A stretch of DNA of 64,000 bases. Source: Gossypium raimondii. Its lineage: Eukaryota; Streptophyta; Magnoliopsida; Malvales; Malvaceae. The DNA lies in NCBI RefSeq assembly GCF_025698545.1, contig NC_068575.1, positions 61,761,980 through 61,825,979 of the forward strand, read 5' to 3'. Below the pieces are notes generated by a model that had not been told where the DNA came from, made no database searches, and saw only the letters and a list, made by a program, of their open reading frames with translations. Shown in pieces: positions 1-11,175 of this stretch; positions within the stretch are counted from its first letter, which is position 1; each line of letters opens with the position of its first letter. Made by a program: the position numbers and the translations under genes.

Positions 1-1096
1 GAGCTGTGGAGTATGTGGTTGGGTAGGGGGGGTATGGGCCAAATTATCCCTATTGCATATTGAATGAAGGTTGACGAACCAAATTAATTAAAAGTGAGGA
101 GAAGAAGCATGTGATTTCTTCTATTTGTTTCGGTGGGTTTGTCATTAATGTTAATTTCCTTCACCGTCTGTTCTTCGACAGTGATCATGTGGGTAGTTGA
201 AGGTTAGCCAATTGCTTAGGATTTAAATTTGCCACATTTACCATTTATGATTTTGAATTACAACCATAAATGAACATTAACACATAAATATATAGATTCG
301 CATCTAAAAATATCAAATTTAATTTTATTATTTAAGTTAATAATTGAATCAATTTAAGGAAATTTGTTTCTACTTAACACCAATTACCATATATATCATG
401 TTAATGCACCATACCTTGCTATTAAAAGTCAAACTTACATAGAATCTTATATGATAGTATGATGATTAAGGGTGTTCATTGTCCCAAATGTGGCTTGGAT
501 TCGAGCCACACTAGTTGTGTTATTATTGTAATTTTTAAAAAAAACTTATATAAATTTTGCAAATCAAATAAACATGTTTTTATTAATAAATTATATTAAT
601 AATTAAAAGAAGCCCATATATATTACAAGGTACAAAATATATATATTGAAACTTTATAATGTAATTGTATTATATTTACAAGTGGACACTTTGAAATTAC
701 ACCTTGTGTCACTTAATAAATACATTTTATTAATTAAAAATAGATAAAATTTATTTTTATTATTTATGTAATCATATATATTATAACAATACGAGGTAAA
801 AAAAAGAAATAAATAACCATATTCATATTATAGTTTTTAACGCGTGCCACTTTTTATTTGAAGCACTTTCTAATAATTTAGGTAATTACTCTTTTACTCA
901 TTAACGTTTATTTTTAAATTAACTTTTAATATTATAATATTAAAATTAATAAATATTAAATTGTTAAGCTTAAAATATTGTTTTAAAAATGACACATAGG
1001 TTAAATTTATATTTTTCAAATATGATAAGAATTAAATACATTCATTGATTAAAGTAAAGCAAAAATAAATATATAATTACAAATAATCGAGTATTA
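1..1096. other. AT-rich intergenic sequence, no gene seen
   Basis: No open frame of convincing coding quality and no recognisable gene end. The sequence is AT-rich plant spacer with short simple runs. Confidence 0.6.
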
Positions 1097-1105
1097 ATAA
1101 TTTTA

Positions 1106-1432
1106 GGATAAATCTCAAAATTATACATGAACTTTGATTTAATGTGCAATCAACTTTAATTTGGTGCAATTATACACGTGAAACTCTATTTGTGCTTCAA
1201 ATCTATACTTAAAATTTTAATTTTGATTTAATCATACACATTTAAAGAAATAAATACATCATTTTATTTTTATATTGGATAAATATAATTATTTATGTAT
1301 GCAATATATAAACATAAAATGATGTTATATCAATAATTGTGTTAATAATTTATAAGAATTTGATCAAATCAAAGTTCATGTATACAATTACAAATTAAAC
1401 CATAATTAATGTATAATTTTAAAATTTATCCC
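1106..1432. mobile_element. Mutator-like MITE (327 bp) with 9-bp target duplication
   Basis: The ends are inverted repeats beginning GGATAAAT and ending ATTTATCC, and similarity continues inward for about 45 bp (both arms carry AAAATTATACAT and a later ATGAACTTTGATTT block). The element is flanked by an exact 9-bp direct repeat ATAATTTTA at 1097-1105 and 1433-1441. A 9-bp duplication is typical of Mutator-like elements. It has no coding capacity, so it is non-autonomous. Confidence 0.75.
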
Positions 1433-2176
1433 ATAATTTTAACATTAAAACAAATTAATTTAACAATATATAATTAACCTGAAAGAGTTTATTAATCATA
1501 TTATTTAAATTATAATATATTAATATTATGATGAATTTTGTATTATTTTAATATTAAATATTTTAATATTATTTTAATATTAAATAAATTTAAAATTAAA
1601 TAACATTAATATAACTGATTCCAACTTAAATATTTATAAAAATATTTTATAATTATATTACTTTTCAATTTATTAATAATTTGTTTGAAGAGATTCATTA
1701 AAATTTTGAACAGAAGCTGATATTATAAAAATTATAAATTTAATATACATGGGACTTTACCATCTAGTTTAATCTATAGACTTAAAATTTAAATGTTTTA
1801 TTTTCTACAACCTAAAAATGTTTTTTTATTTTTATTTTCCATGTCCATTTTACAGTTTATGTTCAGAATTCAGGGTTGTCCCTACCAACAATGTCGTTTA
1901 CAAAGATTAAACATGAATCCTTCGTTTGGGAGCACAATGTGCCTTACCATTACACCCAATCACTTGTTCGTATGTTAATTTAATTATTGACAATATTAAT
2001 TGACTGAATCTTAATTCGATTGGCATTGATATTCCTGTCAATGCAAAAGGACATAAATTCGAGTGCGTTAAAATGCATTTATCCTCTATTTACTAATACT
2101 TTTAAAATGTTGCAACTAAAATTAAATAATTTTTAATTTTTAACTATTTAAACACAATAACTAAATCTGAAAAAGG

Positions 2177-2261
2177 CTCGGTGCTCGTGATTTTCTCGTG
2201 CCCCTTCGAACCCTATACTTCTCCTTTATCTGAGATTCTCGGTGCTCGTGATTTTCTCGTG
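2177..2261. repeat. 24-bp direct repeat at the edge of CID copy 1
   Basis: The same 24 bases occur at 2177-2200 and 2238-2261, 61 bp apart. The second copy ends just where similarity to the other two CID loci begins (about 2263), so the repeat marks the outer edge of the duplicated CID segment. Confidence 0.8.
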
Positions 2262-2475
2262 TCCATCGGAATTCTCTACGTACCGCAAAGTTGCGTGGAT
2301 AAACAAAAGACAAGACTCCTATGGTAAACGAAGATGCCGAAGCATAGCAGCAGTGGACGATATATATGTAGATCAGCAAGAGCAACATGGGGAAAAATCT
2401 TTACATGGCTGTGTATGTATTTAAATAAATATATATATATAAACTTGGAACTAAAATCGGTTCGGAGTGAACGAT

Positions 2476-5305
2476 TTAGTACGAGGGAAGGCGAGGAGCT
2501 CGTGGACGAACTGGGGTTTTTGATGGGCTGACCCTGTTCATACACAACACCCGAGGTTCCACTTAAAAGACGACAGATATATTTTAATCAATATTTGGAG
2601 AGAGAATACGGTGAGAAAAAAAGAAAACAGAGAGAATATATCATTTAGACAACTGATGGGAGAATCGGGAATCTGACCTTATGGGCAATGATCCCAGAAA
2701 CACACCACTACAGTTGAGAGCAGCAATCGCACTTTCAGCCTGCATGTGAATACGAGAGAACTCGATCTTTAGTTCATCAACACTGAGGTAACCCCATCTC
2801 GGGATGACGAATGGGTATAAAATATCAATTCCAAAGTTTAAACCAGTGTTGAAACACTGATAACTTTTCCAATAAGCCAAAGAGAAGAACAAAATCCACA
2901 GCTCCGAGGAGTGTTATCTTTGCAGTAGGTAAAATTACATATAGACAAATTAGTCCATGTATGTTAAACCAAATAACAATTTGATTCTTTTTGTTAAAAT
3001 ATATATTCATGTGTACGGTTAAAACTGACTTAGCTGACAGAATAACCAAAAAATAACACATGGCATGCCACATGTAACTTATATTGACGTACATGGACCA
3101 GTTTTTAACAGTAGAAATGAAAAAAAATAACAAAAAGACCAATTTGGTCTTTGATCTAAGGTATAGAGTCTAATTTGTCCATTTTTTGAGTAGGGGAGCA
3201 AAATACAACCCAACTCCTAGTACAATGACCTCCATGGTACTTTTACCCTATGCAGTACCACCTACTATATTAGAATTCAACAGTTAAATTGAGTTTTTTG
3301 CTTTCGAATTTAATCCACGAAAACAAAAACCACAGCTCCAAAGAGAATGCACTCTTCCAAAGGGGAATACTGACCGGCTAGCCAAAATTTTCAGGTCTAA
3401 AAGCTCACGCACTCGTATACCTCATTAAAGCCTTGATAAACAAGGGAAAAGTTGTTCAGTCACATTGCATGAATGAAGAGGAAAAAAACAATTACCATTA
3501 CAAACTCGACGAAAGCAATGCGAGTTGAATGCTGATAGTCCCCAAGCAACCTCAGGCGATAAACCTGCATCAGACAAGTACTCACTTTAAATGCATCCCG
3601 ATGGGTTTTGTCATAATAAATAGTAAAAACAGAACACCAGAGTTAAACAAACCTCCCCACAGACTGCTTCGAAAAAGAGTTTAACATCAGCTTGAGTAAC
3701 CTGCAGTACGTAAAATCGTATAATAAAATATTTAAAGGGTTATTTGCAACCGCAATCGTTTTTATATTCAACATTATAAAATGCAAAAAAGCTTCTCACC
3801 ATCTTGTCAATGTTTGTACAGTAGATAGTTCTCGCACACATTTGACGCTCATCCTCATTCTGAAATCCAAATAACAAATGCTTTAACAGGCTGAATACAT
3901 AAAGAAAATGTATCAACAAGTTCCAGTATAATAAATTTACGACAATCAGCCTCACCCTCGGCAAAAATGTTGGGTTAACAGGTGCAATAGCTGTTTTCGA
4001 AGGCAGCACCTTAACTGGATAGAATCCAAGCATAGTCCCTGCCAGGTTCAGTGCAGCTTGCGCACCTTCTGCACAGTAAAGAATGTAAATATCACGTTTA
4101 TCCGCTAAAGAATGAAACAAATCACCATGGTTGAACATCACCTTCATCAATGAACTCGATAAAAGCAAAACGAAGTACAGAGTTAGGATCACCACATATG
4201 CGACAATCAACCACCTTCATAAGAAAACAGTACATTCAGGTAGGTTGTTTTCGATAAAACTGCAAAGACAAGCAATGAAAATAACATCACCTGCCCACAA
4301 CTCACAAATAGACCGGCAAGCTGCTCCTCCGTGACCTGCATCCCAACAAGAGATGACAAAACCGAAACAGAAGAATCTGATTGCGGCATACAAACAAAGC
4401 TGAAAATGCTGAATATATAAACATACCTGGTGGTCGATATCAGACACATAAACAGTCCTACGTATAACCTCTTCTCTTTGAGCTATACTTGTCCTGCTGT
4501 TCAATTTCCGTGTCCCTTGACCGAAAATTTTCTTCTGAGAAAAACAAAATGAATGAACAAAACCGATGATATCATACGGAATTTCGCTAATATTGGAATT
4601 TAAGCTTTCGTACGGTTTAAAATGTACATAACATAAAAGGATAATCTCACTCAACCAAATTTGTTCAATTAAATCCCATTTTATCATCTCCATTATTGAG
4701 AAATCAGATGCACAGTGTAGTTACTGCACATTGGATATAGGGTGAGACCATCACACAAACTCGAATAATTTGGTTTTTTTGAGTTATCAGCCAAAAAAAC
4801 CCTAAAATAAGAACCAACCCTACCAAGCATAAGACCAAAACAGCAATAATACTCACAAAGCATATCAATTTCCTTATACAAAATGTACACTAAGCATCAA
4901 TGAAAATAACTGGGGTTTTTGGTGTCATACCCTTTTACCACCACCATTGCAATTAGCATTACCATTCCTTGAGACGTTGTTATTGTTGTTTTGTAAAGCA
5001 ATATTGTTAGTGTGAAACCCACCATTAAGTCCATTGTTAACAAGCGAGTGAGGTACAAACTCTTCAGCCATGGGGTTAAGCTTAGAGAACAGTTCTTGTA
5101 ACTTTCTCCTATCTCTTTCGAAACTATCCTCAAGCTCATCTTTACCACCACCACCGTTGGTTCCAACGATCTTGTTGTACATCCCTTGATCGTTTTCGTG
5201 TAAGCTCAGATCGGTTGTTGACCGAAGCTTTGACTGATCTTGGTCGATTGACGTCAGTGTTGCAGCCGCCGTGTCTTGATTCGAAGCATTCTCAACAACA
5301 GCCAT
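2476..5305 (-). CDS. CID-type PABP-interacting RNA-binding protein, copy 1 (10 exons)
   Basis: Exons on the minus strand: 4931-5305, 4427-4534, 4291-4335, 4142-4214, 3956-4068, 3800-3859, 3653-3700, 3496-3564, 2678-2739, 2476-2533. All introns are GT..AG and the lengths sum to 336 codons plus stop, with no frame break. Residues 74-85 (SKLNPMAEEFVP) form a PAM2 motif, which in this family binds the C-terminal domain of poly(A)-binding protein. A basic linker precedes two RRMs: RRM1 starts at VYVSDID (about 152) with RNP1 RFAFIEF, and RRM2 starts at TIYCTNID with RNP1 RIAFVEF. The tail after RRM2 is proline/arginine-rich. This is the architecture of Arabidopsis CID8-CID13, and the length fits CID9-CID12. 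Likely role: cytoplasmic or nuclear mRNA regulation through PABP. The last intron carries a MITE. It is more diverged from copies 2 and 3 than they are from each other. Confidence 0.92.
2928..3247. mobile_element. Mutator-like MITE in the last long intron of CID copy 1
   Basis: Terminal inverted repeats start GGTAAAA and end TTTTACC. The flanking 10-bp sequences CTTTGCAGTA (2918-2927) and CTATGCAGTA (3248-3257) form a target duplication with one mismatch. The same insertion site is used in CID copies 2 and 3, so the insertion predates the gene duplications. Related dispersed members lie at 9556-9900 and 10067-10322. Confidence 0.8.
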
Positions 5306-5630
5306 GGCCTGATGATTAGATTAGATTATCCCTATTATTTAAAAAAAAGCTCCCTTTTTTAGCAACTGATCAACAATAAAAATAAAAACCCAGAATCTAT
5401 AAACCCAAACAAAGAAATTTTAAAAGAAAAAGTAGAGTTTTGAAATGTTGGATATAATTATATAAGAATCTGTTTCAAAAATTAAGATAAAGCTACAATA
5501 ATCTCCATTGATGAAAAAAAAAAAACTAGAAACCCACCTCGAGATCACCGCGAAGAAAACGAAATTGAAATGAATTAGCAGCAAAATAAAACAGAGTCAG
5601 ATAGTCAAGAGAAGGAAATTTAAGCAGTCG
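5306..5630 (-). promoter_or_regulatory. 5' flank and probable 5' UTR of CID copy 1
   Basis: Upstream sequence of CID copy 1 that stays alignable to the flanks of copies 2 and 3. Similarity to copy 3 ends at about 5625, just after a block GATAGTCAAGA. The duplicated segment therefore carries only about 320 bp upstream of the ATG. Confidence 0.55.
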
Positions 5631-5891
5631 TTAAATTGATAACGAAAAAAATGACATGACTTTTTCAATCTGCTATAATAACAGGTTTAATTTTTAATAT
5701 TTAATCCTAATTTTAAATAATTTGATAAAGTTAACTTTTACATTTGTAAATTCTATCAATTTGATCCTTAAATTTAGTAACTGAAGCTTTCAACTTTTAA
5801 AACAGAGGCATTTTATGTCTATAAATTTATAAAATCCAAAAGGAAAAAAAACTTCTTCAATTATGCAAATATAGCATGTAATAAATAACAT

Positions 5892-5955
5892 GTGCAAATA
5901 TATTATTTCTTAAGAACTAAACAGTGCAAATATATTATTTCTTAAGAACTAAACA
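5892..5955. repeat. Tandem duplication, 2 x 32 bp
   Basis: Bases 5892-5923 are repeated exactly at 5924-5955, so this is a recent small tandem duplication. It lies in the otherwise gene-free spacer 5640-6780 between CID copy 1 and the first receptor gene. Confidence 0.85.
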
Positions 5956-6779
5956 ATCGGCTCACCACCAGAATAATTAACATCAACGTTGCAATTCTTC
6001 TTTATGGATGATGCAACAAACAAAATAAAATCAATTAACAACAAAAATTGTATTTTTTCCTGTTTTTCCAACAGCAAAAAACCTATCTTTGAGCTATGGA
6101 TTAAATTGGGTAACCATTAAATAGAAAAAAAAAGAAATTTAAATAACACGAAACTAAAATCTCTGTATATTTCAATTCTCAATAAACCACGTAAAGTATG
6201 TTATATTTTTACAATTGGAGAAGGTTTTTCTTCTTTTTTGAGTTTTGGAATGCCTCTATTGTCAAAGCTTTAGTTAAGAAGTGTGAGGATCAAAATAATA
6301 GAATTTGTAAATGTGAAGGGTTAAATTTATTAAATTATTTAGAATTAGGATCAAATTAATAGAATATGTAAGTATTAATGATTAAATGTGTTATTATACC
6401 GGTTAGAAAAATGACATGTCATTATTTCCGTTATCAATTTAACGACGAGTGACCAAAATAGGAACGAATACAAAGTTTAGTGCCTAAATTAAAAAATTTT
6501 AAGTTGAGTGACCAAAACAGGAACATGGAAATAGTTGGGTGACCATTTGTATGGTTTACCCAAAAAGTTTGCAAGACTCAGGTAAGAAGTTGCATTAAAA
6601 ATAGCAGACATTCTAGCTCCTAGTAATGAACCCAACCATTCTTCCCATGATTGCGATTGAATATTTGGATGTAATTATAATTGAAAATTTTGAAGTAATA
6701 ACGATTGAATTTTTTTCAAGAAAGTCCCAAAATCTTTAAAACTAGAACGAATTACTATAGGAATAATCGATCATTTTCT

Positions 6780-6948
6780 TGGTACTTATTTTACAATAAA
6801 AACGTTAGAATAAAAGTTAAAAACATTCCAAAGCCCCTGCCGGCCGATAGGGACAAAGTAAGAGATCTTTAAACATGGGGGTGATGTGAAATTTCTCTCA
6901 AAACTCTGATCAACGCCAGTTTTCTTTCCTTTTTTTCCTCTTTCTCCC
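6780..6948 (+). promoter_or_regulatory. Conserved 5' leader of CAND-like gene 1
   Basis: A block around 6825-6855 (AAAGCCCCTGCCGGCCGATA) recurs upstream of the other receptor copies, near 9340, 11050 and 15705. It probably belongs to the transcribed leader of the ancestral gene. It is followed by a CT-rich tract that runs into the start codon. Confidence 0.45.
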
Positions 6949-8253
6949 ATGGCTATGTTGTGGAGCTCCATTTTGCTTGTTCTTTTCATCTCTTTTTTTT
7001 TGTTTGTTTCATTCAGTCTTGCTGAGATCCGTTTCACGGAGATCCGATCCAATGACCGCTACTCTGTAATCCCCTTAGACGAGTTCCAGTTCACTCACAA
7101 CGGCCGTCTCGAACTCAGCGTCTCTCAAGTTACTATCTCGAACCAGATTCCATACTATTACTTGGACAAAGTCGGATTCTTCGTCTGCACACGTCACACA
7201 TGGGCGTTATTGCTTCAACAACAACTCGCCGACGGGAAAGTCTTTTGTGCTCTCTCTTCCCCTTACGTCAGGGTCATCTTCGACTTAAGGTCTCTCAAAG
7301 TGAAATTGAGCTTCAACACCGTTTTCCCAGTACGGTACGCGGACCACTACATCCTAGCCTTCAGTAACTGTCTCGATCAAGTCAATGTATCGATGACTGT
7401 CCAATCGGCGATGTACAATCTCGAAGGAAATAAAGACCGTCGGGATTATCTCTCCGCCAACCAAGCAATTCTCCCTAGCTTTTACTTCCTTTTGTCCCTC
7501 TTTTATTTCACACTCGCAGGGATTTGGCTTTACTTGCTTCACAAGAACCCTATCTCTGTTTCTAGAACCCATTTCATTATGCTGGCTGTCATCCCTTTAA
7601 AAGCTTGCAACCTCGTATTTGAAGCGGAGGTTAAATATTGTATCAAACGAACCGGAACTGGCTATGGTTGGGATCTTTGGTTTTCCATTTTCAGTATCTT
7701 GAAAGTGACCACGTTGATCATTTTGATTGGCCAAGGCTGGTCGCTTTTGAAACCTTACTTGCAGGATAAGGAAAAGAAGGTTTTTTTTATAGTGATTCCA
7801 TTTCAGGTAGTTGTTGCTAACATTGCCCAAGTTTTCATAGATAAGACCCCACTTTTCAGTCCATATAGGGTTGTATGTAAGCAAATTGTTTTGCTTGTTG
7901 ATGTTTTTTGTTACTGCGCGGTGTTGTTACCGATTGTTTGGTCGATTGAGAAGTTGCGTGAGGTGGTTCAGACGGACGAGAAAGCTGCGGTGAAATTGAA
8001 GAAATTGACCCTGTTTAGGCAGTATTACATTATGGTCATTTGTTATATTTACTTCCCTCGTATTATGGTTTATACTTTGGAGACAACAAATACTGTATAT
8101 AAATATTCATGGAGCCGTGTTTTAGTTGGGGAGCTGGCCACACTCACCTTTTATGTGTATACTGGGTATGAATTCAAGCCAAAGGTGGATAACTTGTATT
8201 TTCCGACCGATGATGAAGAGGAAGAGGGCGGTTCAGAGCAATTGAAGCTTTGA
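6949..8253 (+). CDS. CAND7: GOST-family seven-transmembrane protein (CAND6/CAND7-like), copy 1
   Basis: A single exon of 434 codons. A signal peptide (about 1-25) ends in FSLAEIRFTEIRS. A luminal/extracellular domain follows, with cysteines in VCTRHTW, FCALSS and SNCLDQ, then seven hydrophobic helices starting at about residues 174, 205, 243, 280, 318, 362 and 396. Family landmarks are GWSLLKPYLQDKEKK after helix 3, RQYY and YIYF in helix 6, and a final acidic tail (DDEEEEGG). The layout matches the Lung_7-TM_R/GOST family, to which the plant 'candidate G-protein coupled receptors' CAND6 and CAND7 belong. Known relatives sit in the Golgi/endosomal system or plasma membrane, and a true GPCR role is debated. 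It stops at LKL, where copy 2 continues for eight more residues. The symbol is by family only: CAND6 and CAND7 cannot be told apart here. Confidence 0.88.
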   Translation: MAMLWSSILLVLFISFFLFVSFSLAEIRFTEIRSNDRYSVIPLDEFQFTHNGRLELSVSQVTISNQIPYYYLDKVGFFVCTRHTWALLLQQQLADGKVFCALSSPYVRVIFDLRSLKVKLSFNTVFPVRYADHYILAFSNCLDQVNVSMTVQSAMYNLEGNKDRRDYLSANQAILPSFYFLLSLFYFTLAGIWLYLLHKNPISVSRTHFIMLAVIPLKACNLVFEAEVKYCIKRTGTGYGWDLWFSIFSILKVTTLIILIGQGWSLLKPYLQDKEKKVFFIVIPFQVVVANIAQVFIDKTPLFSPYRVVCKQIVLLVDVFCYCAVLLPIVWSIEKLREVVQTDEKAAVKLKKLTLFRQYYIMVICYIYFPRIMVYTLETTNTVYKYSWSRVLVGELATLTFYVYTGYEFKPKVDNLYFPTDDEEEEGGSEQLKL

Positions 8254-8400
8254 GATGAGGAAAAATGGGCAATGATTGAAGAAAATGAATACATGAATCC
8301 TTGTCCTTTTCAAATTTTAAACTTGAATCAAATAGTAACAATTAAATTGGTTTGGTTAAATTTAAATACTAGTATTGTACTATTCTTACAATTTAGATTG

Positions 8401-8547
8401 AGGGTGGGTTTGGATGGGCGGTGCGTTTACCTGCGGTTAGTGTAAAAATAGCCGTGGTAGTGAGATTAGATACTGTAACGATATTATAGCGTGAGACAAA
8501 AAGTAAGCTAAACACACCGCACCCCACCACCCATCCAAACTCACCCT
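8401..8547. mobile_element. Short TIR element (MITE), 147 bp
   Basis: It begins AGGGTGGGTTTGGATGGG and ends with the near reverse complement CCCATCCAAACTCACCCT. A related copy lies at about 34806-34936. No clear target duplication was seen, so the superfamily is unassigned (hAT-like is possible). Confidence 0.6.
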
Positions 8548-9227
8548 AAGTCCATATTCTCCAATTGGATTATTCTAAGTCTCTATACTTTTCGGATTTT
8601 GAAGTTCTAATCTTGACGAAATTACAGTCGTTAATCCATCAATTGAATTTTTAGTGAGTAATGTGTAAAAATAATAAGCTGACAATTGACATGGCATTAC
8701 TTATATGATAATATGGCGTTGCATCAAATTTGAGAAATAATAGAACTTATTAACTTTATGAATTTAAGGGACATATATATATTAATTATGGTTATAATTA
8801 TAATTATAATTATGGAAGGTGTTGTAATCATTTTTATAAATTATTATTAAAAGTTATAATTTTATTTCAACATCGTTTATTTACTTATTAATACATAAAT
8901 TGCTGCCAAATGAACCAAACAAGTTAATCTTACATTCTATTAACTAAACGTCTGAAGCTTACTTTCCAACCAAATGAACCAAATAAGGTAATCTCACATT
9001 CCACTCATAATCTCATATTCCAATAATCTTATTATGAAATATAATGTAAGATTCAATGAACCAAACACACCTTAACAATTATCATTTGGTGAGAACAAAA
9101 ATTTAAAATTTTGAAAAAAACATAAAAATTAAAAATAATCAAATTAAAGTGTAGAACTAAATCCACAATTCTCACAAAGTAAAAGACTGATAGCAACATT
9201 TAACAAAAAAAAAAAAGAAGTGAGCAA

Positions 9228-9545
9228 CAAGAGATTAGTGGAAACTCCACCATCCTTGCAAAATTTGAAACTTTGGGATTAGTCGATCCTTTTGTACTTA
9301 TTTTAGATTAAACTTCTACATTTCCCAAGAAACGAGCGCCAATCAAAGCCCCGGCCGAAGTGTGTTGGTTGAGGAGTTGGCACACTCCCCTTTTGTGTTT
9401 ATTGGGTATGAATTCAAGCCGAAGGTGGATAATTAGTATTTTCCGATTGACCATCAAGAGAAAGAGGTCGATTTAGAGCGGTTGAAGTTTCGAGACGAGG
9501 GAAAAAATGGGCAATGATCGAAGAAAATGAAGAGCAAATCGAATG
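9228..9545 (+). pseudogene. Fourth CAND-like copy: leader fused to C-terminus by internal deletion
   Basis: Bases 9228-9358 align with the upstream/leader region of the receptor genes (GTGGAAACTCCACC, then AAAGCCCCGGCCGAAG). From about 9360 the sequence aligns with the last 45 or so codons and 3' UTR of copy 1 (GYEFKPKVDN, then the acidic tail and GGGCAATGATCGAAGAAAAT). The roughly 1.2 kb that should encode the signal peptide, ectodomain and helices 1-6 is missing. The remaining frame also has a stop straight after KVDN. It is plainly non-functional, and it shows the array once held at least four units. Copy 1 is the closest relative at the 3' end. Confidence 0.8.
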
Positions 9546-9555
9546 TTAGAAAAAT

Positions 9556-9900
9556 GGTAAAAGTAATATGGAGACATTTGTATTAGGAGTTAAATTATAT
9601 TTTGTCTTATTTATTAAAAATGGTAAATTAATTCTTATACGTTAGATAAAAGACCAAATTGATTTTTTTATTAAAAACTGGTCCACTTACATCAAAATGA
9701 GGTACACGTGGCCCATTAAGTGCAACTGTCTTGTTATTTTGTCAATTATGTCAATTTTTAATAGTAGAAATAGATTAAATTTTTTATGAAAAGAACTAAT
9801 TTGCTCTTTAATCTAATGTATAATGATTAATTTGACTTTTTTAATAAAAGAGTAAAATGCAATCTAACTTCTAATACAAAAACTGTATGATACTTTTACC
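9556..9900. mobile_element. Mutator-like MITE, same family as the CID-intron element
   Basis: It starts GGTAAAAGTA and ends TACTTTTACC, with the family interior (TAGGAGTTAAATT near the left end; TAACTTCTAATACAAA near the right). Flanks TTAGAAAAAT and TAAGAAAATC may be a degraded 10-bp target duplication (7 of 10 match). It inserted just downstream of the receptor pseudogene. Confidence 0.65.
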
Positions 9901-10066
9901 TAAGAAAATCTATGATAATTCATGTTTGTTCTTCGCAAGATAATATTTTAGATGCACGTGAACTTGATAGCTTGTGTAGGTAAATAAACAAGTTATGCTA
10001 TATATTTTTTATTGAAGCTCCGTGTTTATTTAATTACCACTACATTATTGATATATGTTTAATTAG

Positions 10067-10322
10067 GGTAAAAGTAAATGGAGATTTTTATATTAAGAGT
10101 TAAATTGTATTTTATTTTTATTTAAAATAGTTAAATTAGTTCTGCACATTATCAAAGAGCAAAATTGATCTTTTCTATTAATAATCTCATCCATTTGTAC
10201 TGATAGAAGAAGTTGATATGGGTGATACAATAACTAAGCAGTGACACGTGACTTGTCACATATTCGTTATGCTGATGTACAAAGACCTATTTTTAATAAT
10301 AGAAATGAATAGAATTTTACCT
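10067..10322. mobile_element. Truncated Mutator-like MITE of the same family
   Basis: The left end GGTAAAAGTA and about 250 bp of family interior are recognisable, including the motif AATAGAAATGAATAGAATTTT. The right third is missing. The rest of 9900-10920 is AT-rich spacer without a gene. Confidence 0.5.
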
Positions 10323-11175
10323 ATTTTTAAATGTCCTTGTAATTAATTAATTTTATATTTCATTCCAAAGAAAACTCATAATTGTTTTTATCACTTTTTA
10401 TCCTAACGAAGAACAAACAATTAATTTAATTAATTGCAAGTATCTTTTCCTTTACTTTTAGCTTAGCATAAAAGATTCGACATTATATAATTAAAAGAAA
10501 TTTAAGTTCTATAGATAATTATTAAATATGAGCTATTTAAGTTGATTTCGTTAAAAGATAATCTGAAATATAAAATAAACTTTTAAAATTTAAAAGAGAT
10601 TAAATTAATTGATTTTAATATTATAGTAACAAATGGGTTGACATTATCAATGGATATAAAATTTTCAAAAACTTATTTTGGTGTTTTGAAATTTAAAATT
10701 TTAATATTAGAAAAGAAATTTAAAAATTTCAGCAATTTAGTTTACCGCTTTTTCACTTTCATATTTGATTTTTCACCCTAATCAATACTTTAAAAGAATT
10801 TGTGTTATTTAGTAACTAAAATGAAAACGACTTAAAAGTTGAGTGACTAAAATGAAAGCATCAAATTTAGTAGCTAAATTACAAAAATTTCATTTTAGGT
10901 AACCAAAATGAAAGCACTCTACTTACTTAAATTAGTGGAAACTCCACCCATGCTTGTAAAATTTAGAGCTTCGATCCTCTTGTACCTATTTTTTTGCAAT
11001 TGCAAACAAACAAACGCCAATATGAAAGTTTAATGTTCGAAATTGAAGGCAATCGAAACCCCAGCCGGCCGATGTGAACAAAGCAAGGATGACAAATCAA
11101 AACGAAGATATTTCTCTATTTAGTTCTCAAATTTCTCTCGGTTCAACGCCAAAAGTTCTTTTTTCCATTTCTCCA

